Part shown: positions 1 to 7,329 of the stretch, one piece after another
Position numbering within the stretch: the first letter of the stretch is position 1
Layout: each line of letters starts with the position of its first letter
NCBI RefSeq assembly: GCF_938040115.1
Contig: NZ_CALHXD010000262.1
Coordinates: 1-19,723, forward strand
Source: an uncultured Campylobacter sp.
GTDB lineage: Bacteria > Campylobacterota > Campylobacteria > Campylobacterales > Campylobacteraceae
Length of the DNA: 19,723 nucleotides
Reading direction: 5' to 3'
Translations under genes and position numbers: made by a program
The notes under the pieces: model-generated
Told to the model about the DNA's origin: nothing
Databases searched by the model: none
Seen by the model: the letters and a program-made list of their open reading frames with translations, nothing else

Positions 1-2
1 AT

Positions 3-455
3 CTGCTCGATCACGTGAGCGAGTTTGGCTCCGTGCGCGGGCTAAAGCTCGATACGCTCTGCGCGAGCTTAAATTTGCCCGGCAAATACGACGTGCACGG
101 CGATCAGGTGATGGAGCTGTTTTTTGACGGCAAGATAGATAAGATCAACGAATACTGCGAAAGCGACGTGCTAAACACCTACTGGCTTTTCCTAAAATAC
201 GAGCTTTTGCGCGGAAATTTGACGCTGGACGATTACGCAGACGATATCTCGGTGATGAGCGAGTGGCTCGCGGCAAACTGCGCTCAGATGGGCTATACGC
301 CGGTGTTTTGCGAGGCAGTCGAGCGCGAGCTGGTGCGCCTTGAGACGCAAAACTACGAGGACGAGCCCGAGTTTGATGAAGAGGGCGAGCAGGCCGGGTC
401 GGAGGAGTACTACACCGAAGAAAATATGCCTGAGATAAATTTGGACGAGCAGTAA
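3..455 (+). CDS. PolB-like 3'-5' exonuclease (PF10108/COG3298 type), 5'-truncated
   Basis: The reading frame is open from the window edge (LLDH precedes the first GTG at 15), so this is the C-terminal part of a longer protein. About 150 residues are visible. The stretch with LKLDTLCASLNLPGK followed by YCESDVLNTY matches the end of the predicted 3'-5' exonuclease family related to the PolB proofreading domain (WlaX-like in campylobacters). The Tyr and Asp of YCESD would be the Exo III motif of the DEDDy nuclease fold; the Exo I and II motifs must lie upstream. The last 30 or so residues are a strongly acidic tail (EDEPEFDEEGE and on), probably disordered. It would be cytoplasmic and act on DNA or RNA ends. 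It ends at a TAA and is followed by a 130-base gap, so it is probably not cotranscribed with the next gene. The family call rests on recall of motifs. Confidence 0.8.
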   Translation: MLDHVSEFGSVRGLKLDTLCASLNLPGKYDVHGDQVMELFFDGKIDKINEYCESDVLNTYWLFLKYELLRGNLTLDDYADDISVMSEWLAANCAQMGYTPVFCEAVERELVRLETQNYEDEPEFDEEGEQAGSEEYYTEENMPEINLDEQ

Positions 456-507
456 GGACGGGCGCAAATTTAGCGTATTTTACCGGTTTGGCTAAATTTA
501 AACGGCT

Positions 508-523
508 CGCTTTTGTTAAAGCG
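508..523 (+). terminator. Possible weak hairpin after the exonuclease gene
   Basis: CGCTTT and AAAGCG form a perfect 6-bp stem around a TGTT loop, about 50 bases after the exonuclease stop, followed by an AT-rich tract without a clean T-run. It could be a weak terminator or chance in AT-rich spacer. Confidence 0.25.
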
Positions 524-532
524 TAATTTAAT

Positions 533-538
533 TATAGT
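533..538 (+). promoter_or_regulatory. Possible -10 box for the lipoprotein gene
   Basis: TATAGT matches the -10 consensus at five of six positions and lies about 48 bases upstream of the ATG at 586, which would give a leader of about 40 bases. The AT-rich upstream region suits a Campylobacter sigma-70 promoter. No -35 box is evident, so this is tentative. Confidence 0.3.
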
Positions 539-585
539 TTCAGCAAGTACAGATAGTTTATATTTATAGAATGAAAGGATAATAG

Positions 586-1314
586 ATGTATAAAAAGATC
601 GTAGCTTTTTCGGCGATATTTGCCTTGCTATTTTCCGGTTGCGCAGAAAAAAGCGCCGGCGTTAAAAAAATAGACGAGATACAAGGACTTTATGCGTATA
701 ACGACGGATACTACGTCGTCGGCGACAAATATAGTTTTAGGCTAAACGAAACGGCAAAAATAGACGAAGCCAAACGCTTTTACGCTAGCGAGTTTGCAAA
801 TGACATAAAAGACGATTTCGCGTCTATTTGCATATACGGCAACGATGAAAAGATGGTTGGAACATACGTCATTTTTCTTGATAAAAAGCTATTTTCGGAC
901 GAGAGATACGCTGCGCTAAAAGCGTCTTTTGAGATGTTTGATCCAAACAAAAATATGCAAGGGTCTCAGACTATAAAAAGCTTTTTGGAGTCCGGATATA
1001 TAACCGGTTATTACTATCTGAGCGGAAGTACGGCAAACATAAGCGACGCTAAAAGAAAAGAAATTTTAACCTCGGGTAAATTTCAAAATCCAATAAAAGT
1101 ATATACGAATGTAGATTGCGAAAAAATAGGCGCAAGCAGCGGCGGTGCGGGGATAGATCTCGGCGGTGCCGCGATGGTCGTGGGTTTGCCCGTCGCTAGC
1201 GCGGGTATGATAGTAGCTTTTCCCGCCGTATTTGTAGTCGGGGCGGCTTTTTACGGTACGTTTTTCGTGGGTTGGGGACTTGGATGTTTGCTTGGCTTAG
1301 CGCGTTGTTCGTAG
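586..1314 (+). CDS. Predicted lipoprotein of unknown function
   Basis: I do not recognise the family. The 242-residue product starts with a short charged stretch (MYKK), a hydrophobic core and LFSGC, so Cys19 is the likely lipidated residue after signal peptidase II cleavage; Phe at -3 is an acceptable but not ideal lipobox residue. The middle, about residues 25-180, is soluble and rich in Lys, Asp and Tyr. From about residue 185 to the end it is glycine-rich and very hydrophobic (GGAGIDLGGAAMVVG, then GWGLGCLLG), like a membrane-inserting hairpin. AAAGGA precedes the ATG by about 6 bases. The gene appears monocistronic: it has a candidate promoter upstream, and a strong promoter for the next gene lies between them. 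It contains no D/E-X-N-X-S/T sequon, so it is not an evident N-glycosylation target. Confidence 0.8.
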   Translation: MYKKIVAFSAIFALLFSGCAEKSAGVKKIDEIQGLYAYNDGYYVVGDKYSFRLNETAKIDEAKRFYASEFANDIKDDFASICIYGNDEKMVGTYVIFLDKKLFSDERYAALKASFEMFDPNKNMQGSQTIKSFLESGYITGYYYLSGSTANISDAKRKEILTSGKFQNPIKVYTNVDCEKIGASSGGAGIDLGGAAMVVGLPVASAGMIVAFPAVFVVGAAFYGTFFVGWGLGCLLGLARCS

Positions 1315-1356
1315 AGTCGGCGCTAATTTTATTTACGAGCTTTGATTTTTAAAATA

Positions 1357-1365
1357 TGCTAAAAT
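1357..1365 (+). promoter_or_regulatory. Extended -10 promoter of the epimerase-ligase pair
   Basis: TGCTAAAAT is a full extended -10 element (TGnTAAAAT) with T-rich sequence just upstream, the usual Campylobacter sigma-70 layout. The start point would be near 1372, about 20 bases before the ATG at 1391, with AAAGGA at 1380-1385 as ribosome binding site. Confidence 0.55.
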
Positions 1366-1390
1366 AGCGTCAAATCACAAAGGAAAAAAC

Positions 1391-2449
1391 ATGAAAATTT
1401 TAGTAACCGGAACGGCGGGATTTATCGGATTTCACTTGGCAAACGCCCTCGTAAAAAGGGGCGACGAGGTCGTCGGATACGACGTGATAAACGACTACTA
1501 CGACGTAAATTTAAAGCTCGCGCGCCTAAAAACGGCGGGCTTTGACGTTAGTGAGATTGAGCAAGGCAAGCTGATAAGCTCAAAAACGCAGCCGAATTTA
1601 AAATTTATAAAAGCCGATCTAGCCGACGCCGAGACGATGAAAAGGCTTTTTGAGAGCGAGAAATTTGACTGCGTTGTAAATTTGGCCGCACAGGCGGGCG
1701 TTCGCTACTCGCTAATAAATCCGCAAGCCTACATCGACAGCAACGTCACGGGATTTATGAACATCCTTGAGTGCTGCCGCCACAACCAAACCGCAAATTT
1801 AGTCTACGCAAGCTCGAGCTCGGTCTACGGCCTAAACGAAAATATGCCCTTTAGTACGCACGAAGGCGTAAATCACCCGATCAGCCTCTACGCCGCGACT
1901 AAAAAAAGCAACGAAATGATGGCGCATACGTACTCGCATTTATTTGGCGTGCCGACTACGGGACTGCGATTTTTCACCGTTTACGGTCCGTGGGGACGCC
2001 CTGATATGGCGCTATTTTTGTTCGTCGACGCCGCGCTAAAAGGCAAGAAAATCGACGTCTTTAACTACGGCAAGATGAAGCGCGACTTTACCTACGTGGA
2101 CGACATCGTAAAGGGCATCATAAAATGCATCGACAACCCTGCCAAGCCAAATCCTGCGTGGGACGCAAAGTATCCCGATCCCGCCACCTCTAGCGCGCCG
2201 TTTAAGGTCTATAATATCGGCAACAACAGCCCCGTAGAGCTCATGGACTACATCAAGGCCGTCGAGCTAAAAATCGGCCGCGAGATAGAGAAAAACTTCC
2301 TCCCGCTTCAAGCCGGCGACGTGCCTGCGACCTATGCGGACGTGAGCGATCTGGTAGCGGACTTTGACTACAAGCCAAACACTAGCGTAAATGACGGGGT
2401 GGCTAGGTTTATCGAGTGGTACTGCGAGTTTTACGGGGTTAAAATTTGA
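1391..2449 (+). CDS. NAD-dependent UDP-glucuronate 4-epimerase-like protein
   Basis: An extended short-chain dehydrogenase of 352 residues, the usual size for this family. The Rossmann motif GTAGFIG is at residues 7-13, followed by GYDVINDYYDVNLKLARL, the pattern typical of UDP-glucuronate 4-epimerases (LpsL/Gla/CapI group) rather than of GalE. The catalytic SSSS is at 141-144 and Tyr167-x3-Lys171 (YAATK) is intact. AAQAGVRYS at 99-107 is also characteristic. The reaction would be UDP-GlcA to UDP-GalA in the cytosol. The substrate, UDP-GlcA, would come from the Ugd encoded at 5567-6889, so the two probably serve the same glycan although a minus-strand gene lies between them. It has its own promoter, and its stop overlaps the start of the ligase gene. 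The exact substrate is inferred from family resemblance; UDP-GlcNAc epimerase activity is the main alternative. Confidence 0.85.
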   Translation: MKILVTGTAGFIGFHLANALVKRGDEVVGYDVINDYYDVNLKLARLKTAGFDVSEIEQGKLISSKTQPNLKFIKADLADAETMKRLFESEKFDCVVNLAAQAGVRYSLINPQAYIDSNVTGFMNILECCRHNQTANLVYASSSSVYGLNENMPFSTHEGVNHPISLYAATKKSNEMMAHTYSHLFGVPTTGLRFFTVYGPWGRPDMALFLFVDAALKGKKIDVFNYGKMKRDFTYVDDIVKGIIKCIDNPAKPNPAWDAKYPDPATSSAPFKVYNIGNNSPVELMDYIKAVELKIGREIEKNFLPLQAGDVPATYADVSDLVADFDYKPNTSVNDGVARFIEWYCEFYGVKI

Positions 2450-3357
2450 GATTTTTCGCGCTATTGCTGGCCGCCTTTTTAAATTTCGCTTTGGCGGCGC
2501 AGAGCGAAAACCTAAGCGACGCGGGTGTAGATACTGCTAAAAAAGATAAATTTGAGCTTTTAAAACTTAGCGAATACAAAGGCCAAAACGTCGGCGGCTG
2601 GCTAGCTAGCGAGAAGCTAGACGGCGTGCGCGCCTACTGGGATGGGCGAAATTTGCTATCCAGAAACGGTAAAATTATAGCCACGCCAGGGGGCTGGAGC
2701 GCGCATTTTCCGCCGTTTGCACTTGACGGTGAGCTTTACACTGCGCGGGGCGAATTTGAAAAAATCCAATCGATCGTAATGGATAAAACGCCAAATGAGG
2801 CAGCGTGGAGCGAGATCAAATTTCATGTTTTTGACGTGCCTGAGGCTAGCGGCGGGCTTTTAGAGCGGCTTAGCGAGCTTGAAAAATTTATCGCAAAGAA
2901 CCCGCAAGCCGGGCAAAATTTAAAGATAATCAAGCAAGTAAAAGTAAAAGATAACGCCGAATTTGAGGCGTTTGCGGAGGCTGTCATCGCAAAGGGCGGC
3001 GAGGGTGCGGTCGTGCGCGAGCCAAACGCGCCGTATGAGCGAAAACGAAGCAAAAATGCTCTGAAATATAAAAAATTTAAAGACGCCGAGTGCGAGGTTG
3101 TCGCCGTAAATAAAGGCAGCGGCAAATACGAAAAATTTGTAGGCTCGCTTACCTGCAAGGCGCTTGGCGGCAAAGATGATAAAGAAAGAGCTGGCGAGCC
3201 AAAAGAGGGCACTATCTTTAAAATAGGCTCAGGACTAAGCGACAAAAATCGTCAAGATCCCCCAAAGATAGGCTCTATCATCACATATAAATTTCAAAAT
3301 TTAACCGCCAACGGCAAGCCAAGATTTCCTATATTTTTAAGGGTTAGAGAGGATTAA
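2446..3357 (+). CDS. Secreted ATP-dependent DNA ligase (LigE type)
   Basis: Seals nicks in DNA through a lysyl-AMP intermediate. The 303-residue protein has the minimal layout: signal peptide (residues 1-18, cleavage likely after ALAA), adenylation domain, then an OB-fold domain. Motif I is EKLDG with catalytic Lys57; motif III is LDGELY (92-97); the FHVFDVP segment is at 126-132; motif IV is GGEGAVVREP (184-193); motif V is LKYKKFKD (206-213). A signal peptide is typical of the LigE group in Campylobacter, Haemophilus and Neisseria, suggesting a periplasmic role, perhaps on incoming or extracellular DNA. The start is TTG at 2446, overlapping the epimerase stop (TTGA), so translation is probably coupled. 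It meets the minus-strand oxidoreductase tail to tail with a 4-base overlap. The ligase call is firm; the periplasmic role is inference. Confidence 0.92.
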   Translation: MRFFALLLAAFLNFALAAQSENLSDAGVDTAKKDKFELLKLSEYKGQNVGGWLASEKLDGVRAYWDGRNLLSRNGKIIATPGGWSAHFPPFALDGELYTARGEFEKIQSIVMDKTPNEAAWSEIKFHVFDVPEASGGLLERLSELEKFIAKNPQAGQNLKIIKQVKVKDNAEFEAFAEAVIAKGGEGAVVREPNAPYERKRSKNALKYKKFKDAECEVVAVNKGSGKYEKFVGSLTCKALGGKDDKERAGEPKEGTIFKIGSGLSDKNRQDPPKIGSIITYKFQNLTANGKPRFPIFLRVRED

Positions 3358-4394
3358 ATTTGATCCGTGATCTCTTTTAACGCCCCAAAAGAGTCAAACT
3401 GCGCCTTTTCATCAAAAATAAAGCTTTGAGCCATGATCTCATCGACTGCTAGTCTATTTTGAAACTCTAAAATTTGCTCTTTAACGCTTTGCTTTGAGCC
3501 TATAAAAGAACACGCCATCATCTCTTCTGTGACGCTTCTTTCTCTATTTTTTAGCTCTATTTGCCTAAAGTCGATCGGCCCAAAATGCGGAGTCTGTGCG
3601 CCTGCCTTGCCACTTTTGGCAAAGACCTCGTCGTTGTCCCTTTTTGGCGGCTGCAAATACTCTTTTTCGCCAGTTACTACGTTTAAGAAAAATTGCGTTT
3701 GCGTAGTGGCTAAACTCTTTGCTAGCTCGTCACTTTGGGCTATTATTACATTTGCTCCTGCGATGATATAGGGCGCTTTTAAAAAGGGCGATGGTTTGAA
3801 ATTTTGACGATAAATTTCTACCGCTTTTTCTAGCGCACGTGGTGCAAAGTGCGACGCAAAGGCGTAAGGCAGGCCAAACTCAGCCGCCACGTATGCGCTA
3901 TATATGCTTGAGCCAAGTATGTAAATAGGTGGAATTTTGTCTACTTTTGGATAGGCTTTCACGGCTCTTTTGGCGTTAAAATAGTCCATTAGCTCGTTTA
4001 TCTGCATGTTAAATTCCATCTCTCTTGCGCCGCGTCTAAGCACCGCAGCCGTCTCTAGGTCAGTCCCTGGAGCTCTGCCTAGCCCAAGATCGACGCGGTT
4101 TGGATATAGCGTCTCAAGAGTGGCGTACTGCTCGGCGATAGAGTAGGGGCTGTGGTTTGGTAACATCACGCCGCCAGAGCCCACACGCAGGCTTTTTGTA
4201 TGCTCTAAGATGTGTGCGATGATGAGCTGCGTGGCTGAGCTAGCTAAGTTTTTCATATTGTGATGCTCTGCGACCCAGTAGCGCTTTATGCCGATATCTT
4301 CGGCAAATTTAGCCAGTTCGAGGGCCGCATTTATCGCATCTTTTGCGTCACCGCCTTGTTTTATCGGTAGTAAATTTAAGATTGAGACATTCAT
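3354..4394 (-). CDS. LLM-class flavin-dependent oxidoreductase (luciferase-like)
   Basis: A cytosolic TIM-barrel flavoprotein of 346 residues resembling the bacterial luciferase-like monooxygenase superfamily, 'group 1' single-subunit type (MsnO8-like). Diagnostic segments are RYWVAEHHNM near residue 40, GSGGVMLPNHSPYSIAEQ near 75-90 and DLGLGRAPGTDLETA near 105, the last being the flavin-phosphate region. The true substrate cannot be read from sequence; many members oxidise small thiols, aldehydes or alkanes with FMNH2 and oxygen, or use F420 in other lineages. It is the only long minus-strand gene in the window and shares no evident function with the glycan genes. It has AAGGA before its ATG and a perfect TATAAT on the minus strand at 4420-4425. 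It looks like a single-gene unit that separates the epimerase-ligase pair from the galE operon. Confidence 0.88.
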   Translation of the reverse strand: MNVSILNLLPIKQGGDAKDAINAALELAKFAEDIGIKRYWVAEHHNMKNLASSATQLIIAHILEHTKSLRVGSGGVMLPNHSPYSIAEQYATLETLYPNRVDLGLGRAPGTDLETAAVLRRGAREMEFNMQINELMDYFNAKRAVKAYPKVDKIPPIYILGSSIYSAYVAAEFGLPYAFASHFAPRALEKAVEIYRQNFKPSPFLKAPYIIAGANVIIAQSDELAKSLATTQTQFFLNVVTGEKEYLQPPKRDNDEVFAKSGKAGAQTPHFGPIDFRQIELKNRERSVTEEMMACSFIGSKQSVKEQILEFQNRLAVDEIMAQSFIFDEKAQFDSFGALKEITDQI

Positions 4395-4419
4395 TTTTAT
4401 CCTTTTTTGTAGATGAGGA

Positions 4420-4425
4420 ATTATA
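4420..4425 (-). promoter_or_regulatory. -10 box of the LLM oxidoreductase
   Basis: The minus strand reads TATAAT here, a perfect -10 box, about 25 bases upstream of the oxidoreductase ATG. The start point would be near 4413, leaving a leader of about 19 bases that contains the AAGGA ribosome binding site. Confidence 0.5.
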
Positions 4426-4482
4426 AAGATTAAATTTTAAATAAATTGTAAGTCTATTTTAAATTTCTAAAGATAGATATCC

Positions 4483-4505
4483 ATTTTGCAGCTTTTAGGC
4501 AAAAT
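4483..4505. repeat. 7-bp inverted repeat in the divergent intergenic region
   Basis: ATTTTGC (4483-4489) and GCAAAAT (4499-4505) are perfect inverted arms around a 9-base spacer. It lies between the divergent promoters of the oxidoreductase and galE, about 45 bases upstream of the galE -10 box. It may be an operator or chance in AT-rich DNA. Confidence 0.35.
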
Positions 4506-4546
4506 TTAAAAATTAACCTTACTTTACTTTTGCTTTACTCTATTTT

Positions 4547-4555
4547 TGATAAAAT
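4547..4555 (+). promoter_or_regulatory. Extended -10 promoter of the galE operon
   Basis: TGATAAAAT fits TGnTAAAAT and follows a T-rich run. Transcription would start near 4562. This rules out the in-frame ATG at 4530 as the galE start, because it would lie upstream of the transcript. Confidence 0.55.
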
Positions 4556-4583
4556 TAACTACTTTTTTATGAAAGGCTTAAAC

Positions 4584-5570
4584 TTGAAGATTTTAGTAAC
4601 AGGTGGAGCTGGATACATCGGCAGCCACGTAGTAAAAGCACTTTTAAAGCAAGGCAGCGATGAGATAACTATCATCGACAATCTCTGCAAGGGCTCGCAA
4701 AAAGCACTTGAGGCACTCCAAAAGATAGGAAATTTTAAATTTATAAAGGCAAATTTAGAGGATGATCTAGGCGGGATTTTTGCGGAGGGCAAATTTGACG
4801 CGATTATCCATTTTGCCGCATTTATCGAGGTTTTTGAAAGCACTCAATATCCGCTAAAATACTACCTAAACAACACCGCAAACGTAGCCAAAATTTTGAC
4901 CTATTGTAAGCAGTACGGCGTAAATAAATTTATCTTTAGCTCCACGGCGGCGGTTTACGGCGAGCCCGAGATCGGCGAGGTTGATGAGCAAACCGCGGCA
5001 AATCCGATAAATCCCTACGGCCGAAGCAAGCTAATGAGCGAGTGGATCATCAAAGACTACGCCGCTTCAAATGAAAATTTCAAATTTGCGATTTTGCGCT
5101 ACTTTAACGTCGCGGGCGCCGACGAGGAGGGGCTCATCGGGCAAAACTATCCAAACGCCACGCATCTAATCAAAGTCGCGACGCAGACGGCTCTGGGCAA
5201 GCGTGAAAGCATGGGGATTTTCGGCAGCGACTATCCGACGACAGACGGCACCTGCGTGAGGGACTACATCCACGTGAGCGACCTAGCGGACGCGCATCTA
5301 AGCGCGCTGGAGTATCTAAACGAGCATGAAAAAAGCGAGACCTTTAACGTCGGCTACGGCCGCGGTTTTAGCGTAAAAGAGGTTATAGAAACGGCTAAAA
5401 AAGTAAGCGGGGTTGATTTTAAAGTAGTTAGCGCGCCTCGTAGAGAGGGCGATCCGGCGTGCCTCATCGCAAAGCCCGAAAAGATAAGAAAATTAACTAA
5501 CTGGCGGCCTAAGAGAGAGGATCTCGCGCTCATCATAAAAACCGCGCTTGAGTGGGAGAAACGGCTGTGA
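4584..5570 (+). CDS. galE: UDP-hexose 4-epimerase GalE (UDP-Glc/GlcNAc type)
   Basis: Interconverts UDP-Glc/UDP-Gal and, in C. jejuni (Gne), UDP-GlcNAc/UDP-GalNAc; it would supply the GalNAc for PglA, PglJ and PglH. From the TTG at 4584 the protein is 328 residues, the size I recall for the C. jejuni enzyme. GGAGYIG is at residues 7-13, FIFSST with the catalytic Ser/Thr at about 119-121, and Tyr145-x3-Lys149 (YGRSK) is intact. The frame is open from 4530 with ATGs at 4530 and 4569. I chose 4584 because AAAGG at 4572-4576 is well spaced for it, the product then begins LKILVTGG as in homologues, and the promoter lies at 4547-4555. ATG 4569 is the alternative. The stop overlaps the GTG of ugd, so this is the first gene of a six-gene operon. 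Confidence 0.92.
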   Translation: MKILVTGGAGYIGSHVVKALLKQGSDEITIIDNLCKGSQKALEALQKIGNFKFIKANLEDDLGGIFAEGKFDAIIHFAAFIEVFESTQYPLKYYLNNTANVAKILTYCKQYGVNKFIFSSTAAVYGEPEIGEVDEQTAANPINPYGRSKLMSEWIIKDYAASNENFKFAILRYFNVAGADEEGLIGQNYPNATHLIKVATQTALGKRESMGIFGSDYPTTDGTCVRDYIHVSDLADAHLSALEYLNEHEKSETFNVGYGRGFSVKEVIETAKKVSGVDFKVVSAPRREGDPACLIAKPEKIRKLTNWRPKREDLALIIKTALEWEKRL

Positions 5571-6889
5571 GGATCGCAGTCGTAGGCACGGGCTACGTGG
5601 GGCTAGTTAGCGGCGCGTGCCTAGCTAAAATGGGCAACGACGTCATATGCGTGGACGTGGACGAAGCAAAGATAAACGCTCTAAACAGCGGCGTTATACC
5701 GATCTATGAGCCCGGACTTTCTGAAATCGTGGCTGAGTGCAGGGCAAACGGCGCGCTCAAATTTAGCGTCGATATAAAAGAGGCCTTGGCGCACGCTAGC
5801 GTGCTATTTATCGCGGTGGGTACGCCTATGGGCGCGGACGGGCAGGCCGATCTGCGATACGTGCTAGAAGTCGCAAAAAGCATCGGGCAAAATTTAACCT
5901 CGCCGTTAATCGTCGTGGATAAATCAACCGTCCCCGTGGGTACGGCGGAGAAGGTAACCGAAGTGATCGCGGGCGAGCTAAAAAAGAGAAACATAGACGT
6001 CAAATTTGAGGTCGTCTCAAACCCCGAGTTTTTAAAAGAGGGCGCGGCAGTCGAGGACTTTTTAAAGCCAGACCGCGTCGTAGTGGGCGCTAGTAGCGAG
6101 TGGGGGCAAAGCGTTATGCGCGAGCTTTATGCGCCCTTTATGAAAAATCACGATAGATTTATCGCCATGGACGTAAAGTCCGCCGAGATGACCAAATACG
6201 CCGCAAATGCGATGCTAGCGACTAAAATCAGCTTTATAAACGAGATCGCGGGGATCTGCGAACGCGTGGGAGCGGACGTAAATTTGGTGCGAAAAGGCAT
6301 CGGCAGCGACTCTCGCATCGGCTATAGCTTTATATACCCCGGCTGCGGATACGGCGGCAGCTGCTTTCCAAAAGACGTCGAGGCGCTCATCTACACCGCT
6401 AGGCAAAACGGCTTTGAGCCGCAGGTTTTAAGCGCGGTGGAGGCTAGAAACGCGGCGCAAAAAACGGTGCTTTTTGAAAAAATTTCAGCATTTTTCGGCG
6501 GAAATTTGAGCGGCAAAACGGTAGCGATTTGGGGGCTGGCGTTTAAGCCAGATACCGACGATATGCGCGAGGCTAGCTCGCTCGCACTCATAAAAGTGCT
6601 AGAAAACGCGGGCGCAAACGTCGTCGCCTACGATCCAAAAGCCGTAAACGAAGCCAAAAAATATCTACCTAACTCAAATTTAAAATTCGCCCCAAACAAA
6701 TACGACGCGCTAAACGGCGCCGACGCGCTCGCGCTGGTTACCGAGTGGAGCGAGTTTAGGTCGCCTGATTTTATGGAGATGAAACAGCGGCTAAAAAATG
6801 CCGTGATCTTTGACGGGCGCAATCAATACGACGCGAAAAATCTGGCAAATTTAGGCTTTAAGTATTTCCAAATAGGAGTGAAATCATGA
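5567..6889 (+). CDS. ugd: UDP-glucose 6-dehydrogenase
   Basis: Oxidises UDP-Glc to UDP-GlcA with two NAD+ in the cytosol. The 440-residue product has the standard three parts: an NAD-binding Rossmann domain with GTGYVG at 7-12, a central helix domain, and a C-terminal UDP-binding domain. The catalytic thiol is Cys266 in GYGGSCFPKD, with Lys210 and Asn214 in EMTKYAANA and Asp270, all in place. NPEFLKEG is at 152-159. The start is GTG 5567, whose bases overlap the galE TGA and which has GGGAGA about 8 bases upstream; the GTG at 5552 would give a five-residue extension that homologues lack. The stop overlaps the ATG of the ecotin gene (ATGA). UDP-GlcA could go into a glycan directly or to UDP-GalA through the epimerase at 1391-2449. 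Confidence 0.93.
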   Translation: MRIAVVGTGYVGLVSGACLAKMGNDVICVDVDEAKINALNSGVIPIYEPGLSEIVAECRANGALKFSVDIKEALAHASVLFIAVGTPMGADGQADLRYVLEVAKSIGQNLTSPLIVVDKSTVPVGTAEKVTEVIAGELKKRNIDVKFEVVSNPEFLKEGAAVEDFLKPDRVVVGASSEWGQSVMRELYAPFMKNHDRFIAMDVKSAEMTKYAANAMLATKISFINEIAGICERVGADVNLVRKGIGSDSRIGYSFIYPGCGYGGSCFPKDVEALIYTARQNGFEPQVLSAVEARNAAQKTVLFEKISAFFGGNLSGKTVAIWGLAFKPDTDDMREASSLALIKVLENAGANVVAYDPKAVNEAKKYLPNSNLKFAPNKYDALNGADALALVTEWSEFRSPDFMEMKQRLKNAVIFDGRNQYDAKNLANLGFKYFQIGVKS

Positions 6890-7329
6890 GGAAAATTTTA
6901 CTTTTTATCGCGGCTTGCGTGCTGCCGTTTGCGCTTTTTGCAGGCGAAAACGCGCCAAAAACCGAGGAAAATATTTTCGAGCTACCTATCTCAAAGATGC
7001 CGCCTGATTATTTTAAATACGAAGTCGCGTTTTTTAAAGAGATGCAAATCGACTGCAACTTTGCCTTTTTACTCGGCGGAAAACTCGAGGAAAAAGAGGA
7101 CGCGCGCGGGATTTATTACGAATTTAGCGGCGGAGATGAGCTGGCGCAGACGATGATGCTTTGCAAGGACGGAAAGAAAAAGAGGCGGGTTTATTATGAG
7201 CTCACTCAAATTTTACCCGGCGTTAGCCCTATTAAAATCATAACTCCGCAAGGCGTAGGCGCGGAAATAAGAATGTATGAACGCGTAAAAACGATAGAAC
7301 CAAAAAAATTAAAAAGGAAAAATAAATGA
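6886..7329 (+). CDS. eco: Ecotin-like periplasmic serine protease inhibitor
   Basis: Ecotin is a dimeric periplasmic inhibitor of trypsin-fold proteases (trypsin, chymotrypsin, elastase, kallikrein, MASPs) that protects bacteria from host or gut enzymes. The 147-residue product has a signal peptide ending ALFA-GEN (cleavage likely after residue 19). It then follows E. coli ecotin from memory: IDCNFAFLLGGKLEEK against VDCNLHRLGGKLENK, and TMMLCKDGKKKRR against TMMACPDGKKEKK. By that alignment Met90 is the P1 reactive-site residue, with Met91 as P1', and Cys57 and Cys93 form the conserved disulfide. Methionine at P1 suits a broad-range inhibitor. It is a little shorter than the E. coli protein (about 162 residues). 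It overlaps ugd and the next dehydrogenase by ATGA at both ends, so it is translated with the sugar genes. Ecotins from C. rectus and C. showae have been described, as I recall. Confidence 0.88.
   Translation: MRKILLFIAACVLPFALFAGENAPKTEENIFELPISKMPPDYFKYEVAFFKEMQIDCNFAFLLGGKLEEKEDARGIYYEFSGGDELAQTMMLCKDGKKKRRVYYELTQILPGVSPIKIITPQGVGAEIRMYERVKTIEPKKLKRKNK

Noticed and set aside
2823..3245. 140-residue minus-strand ORF antisense to the ligase
   Set aside because: It is a Ser/Pro/Leu-rich shadow of a confidently identified gene, with no ribosome binding site or recognisable motif. Such long antisense frames are common with this codon use.
4530..4583. Upstream ATG (4530) as the galE start
   Set aside because: It overlaps the predicted -10 promoter at 4547-4555 and would add 18 residues absent from GalE homologues; the ribosome binding site fits TTG 4584.
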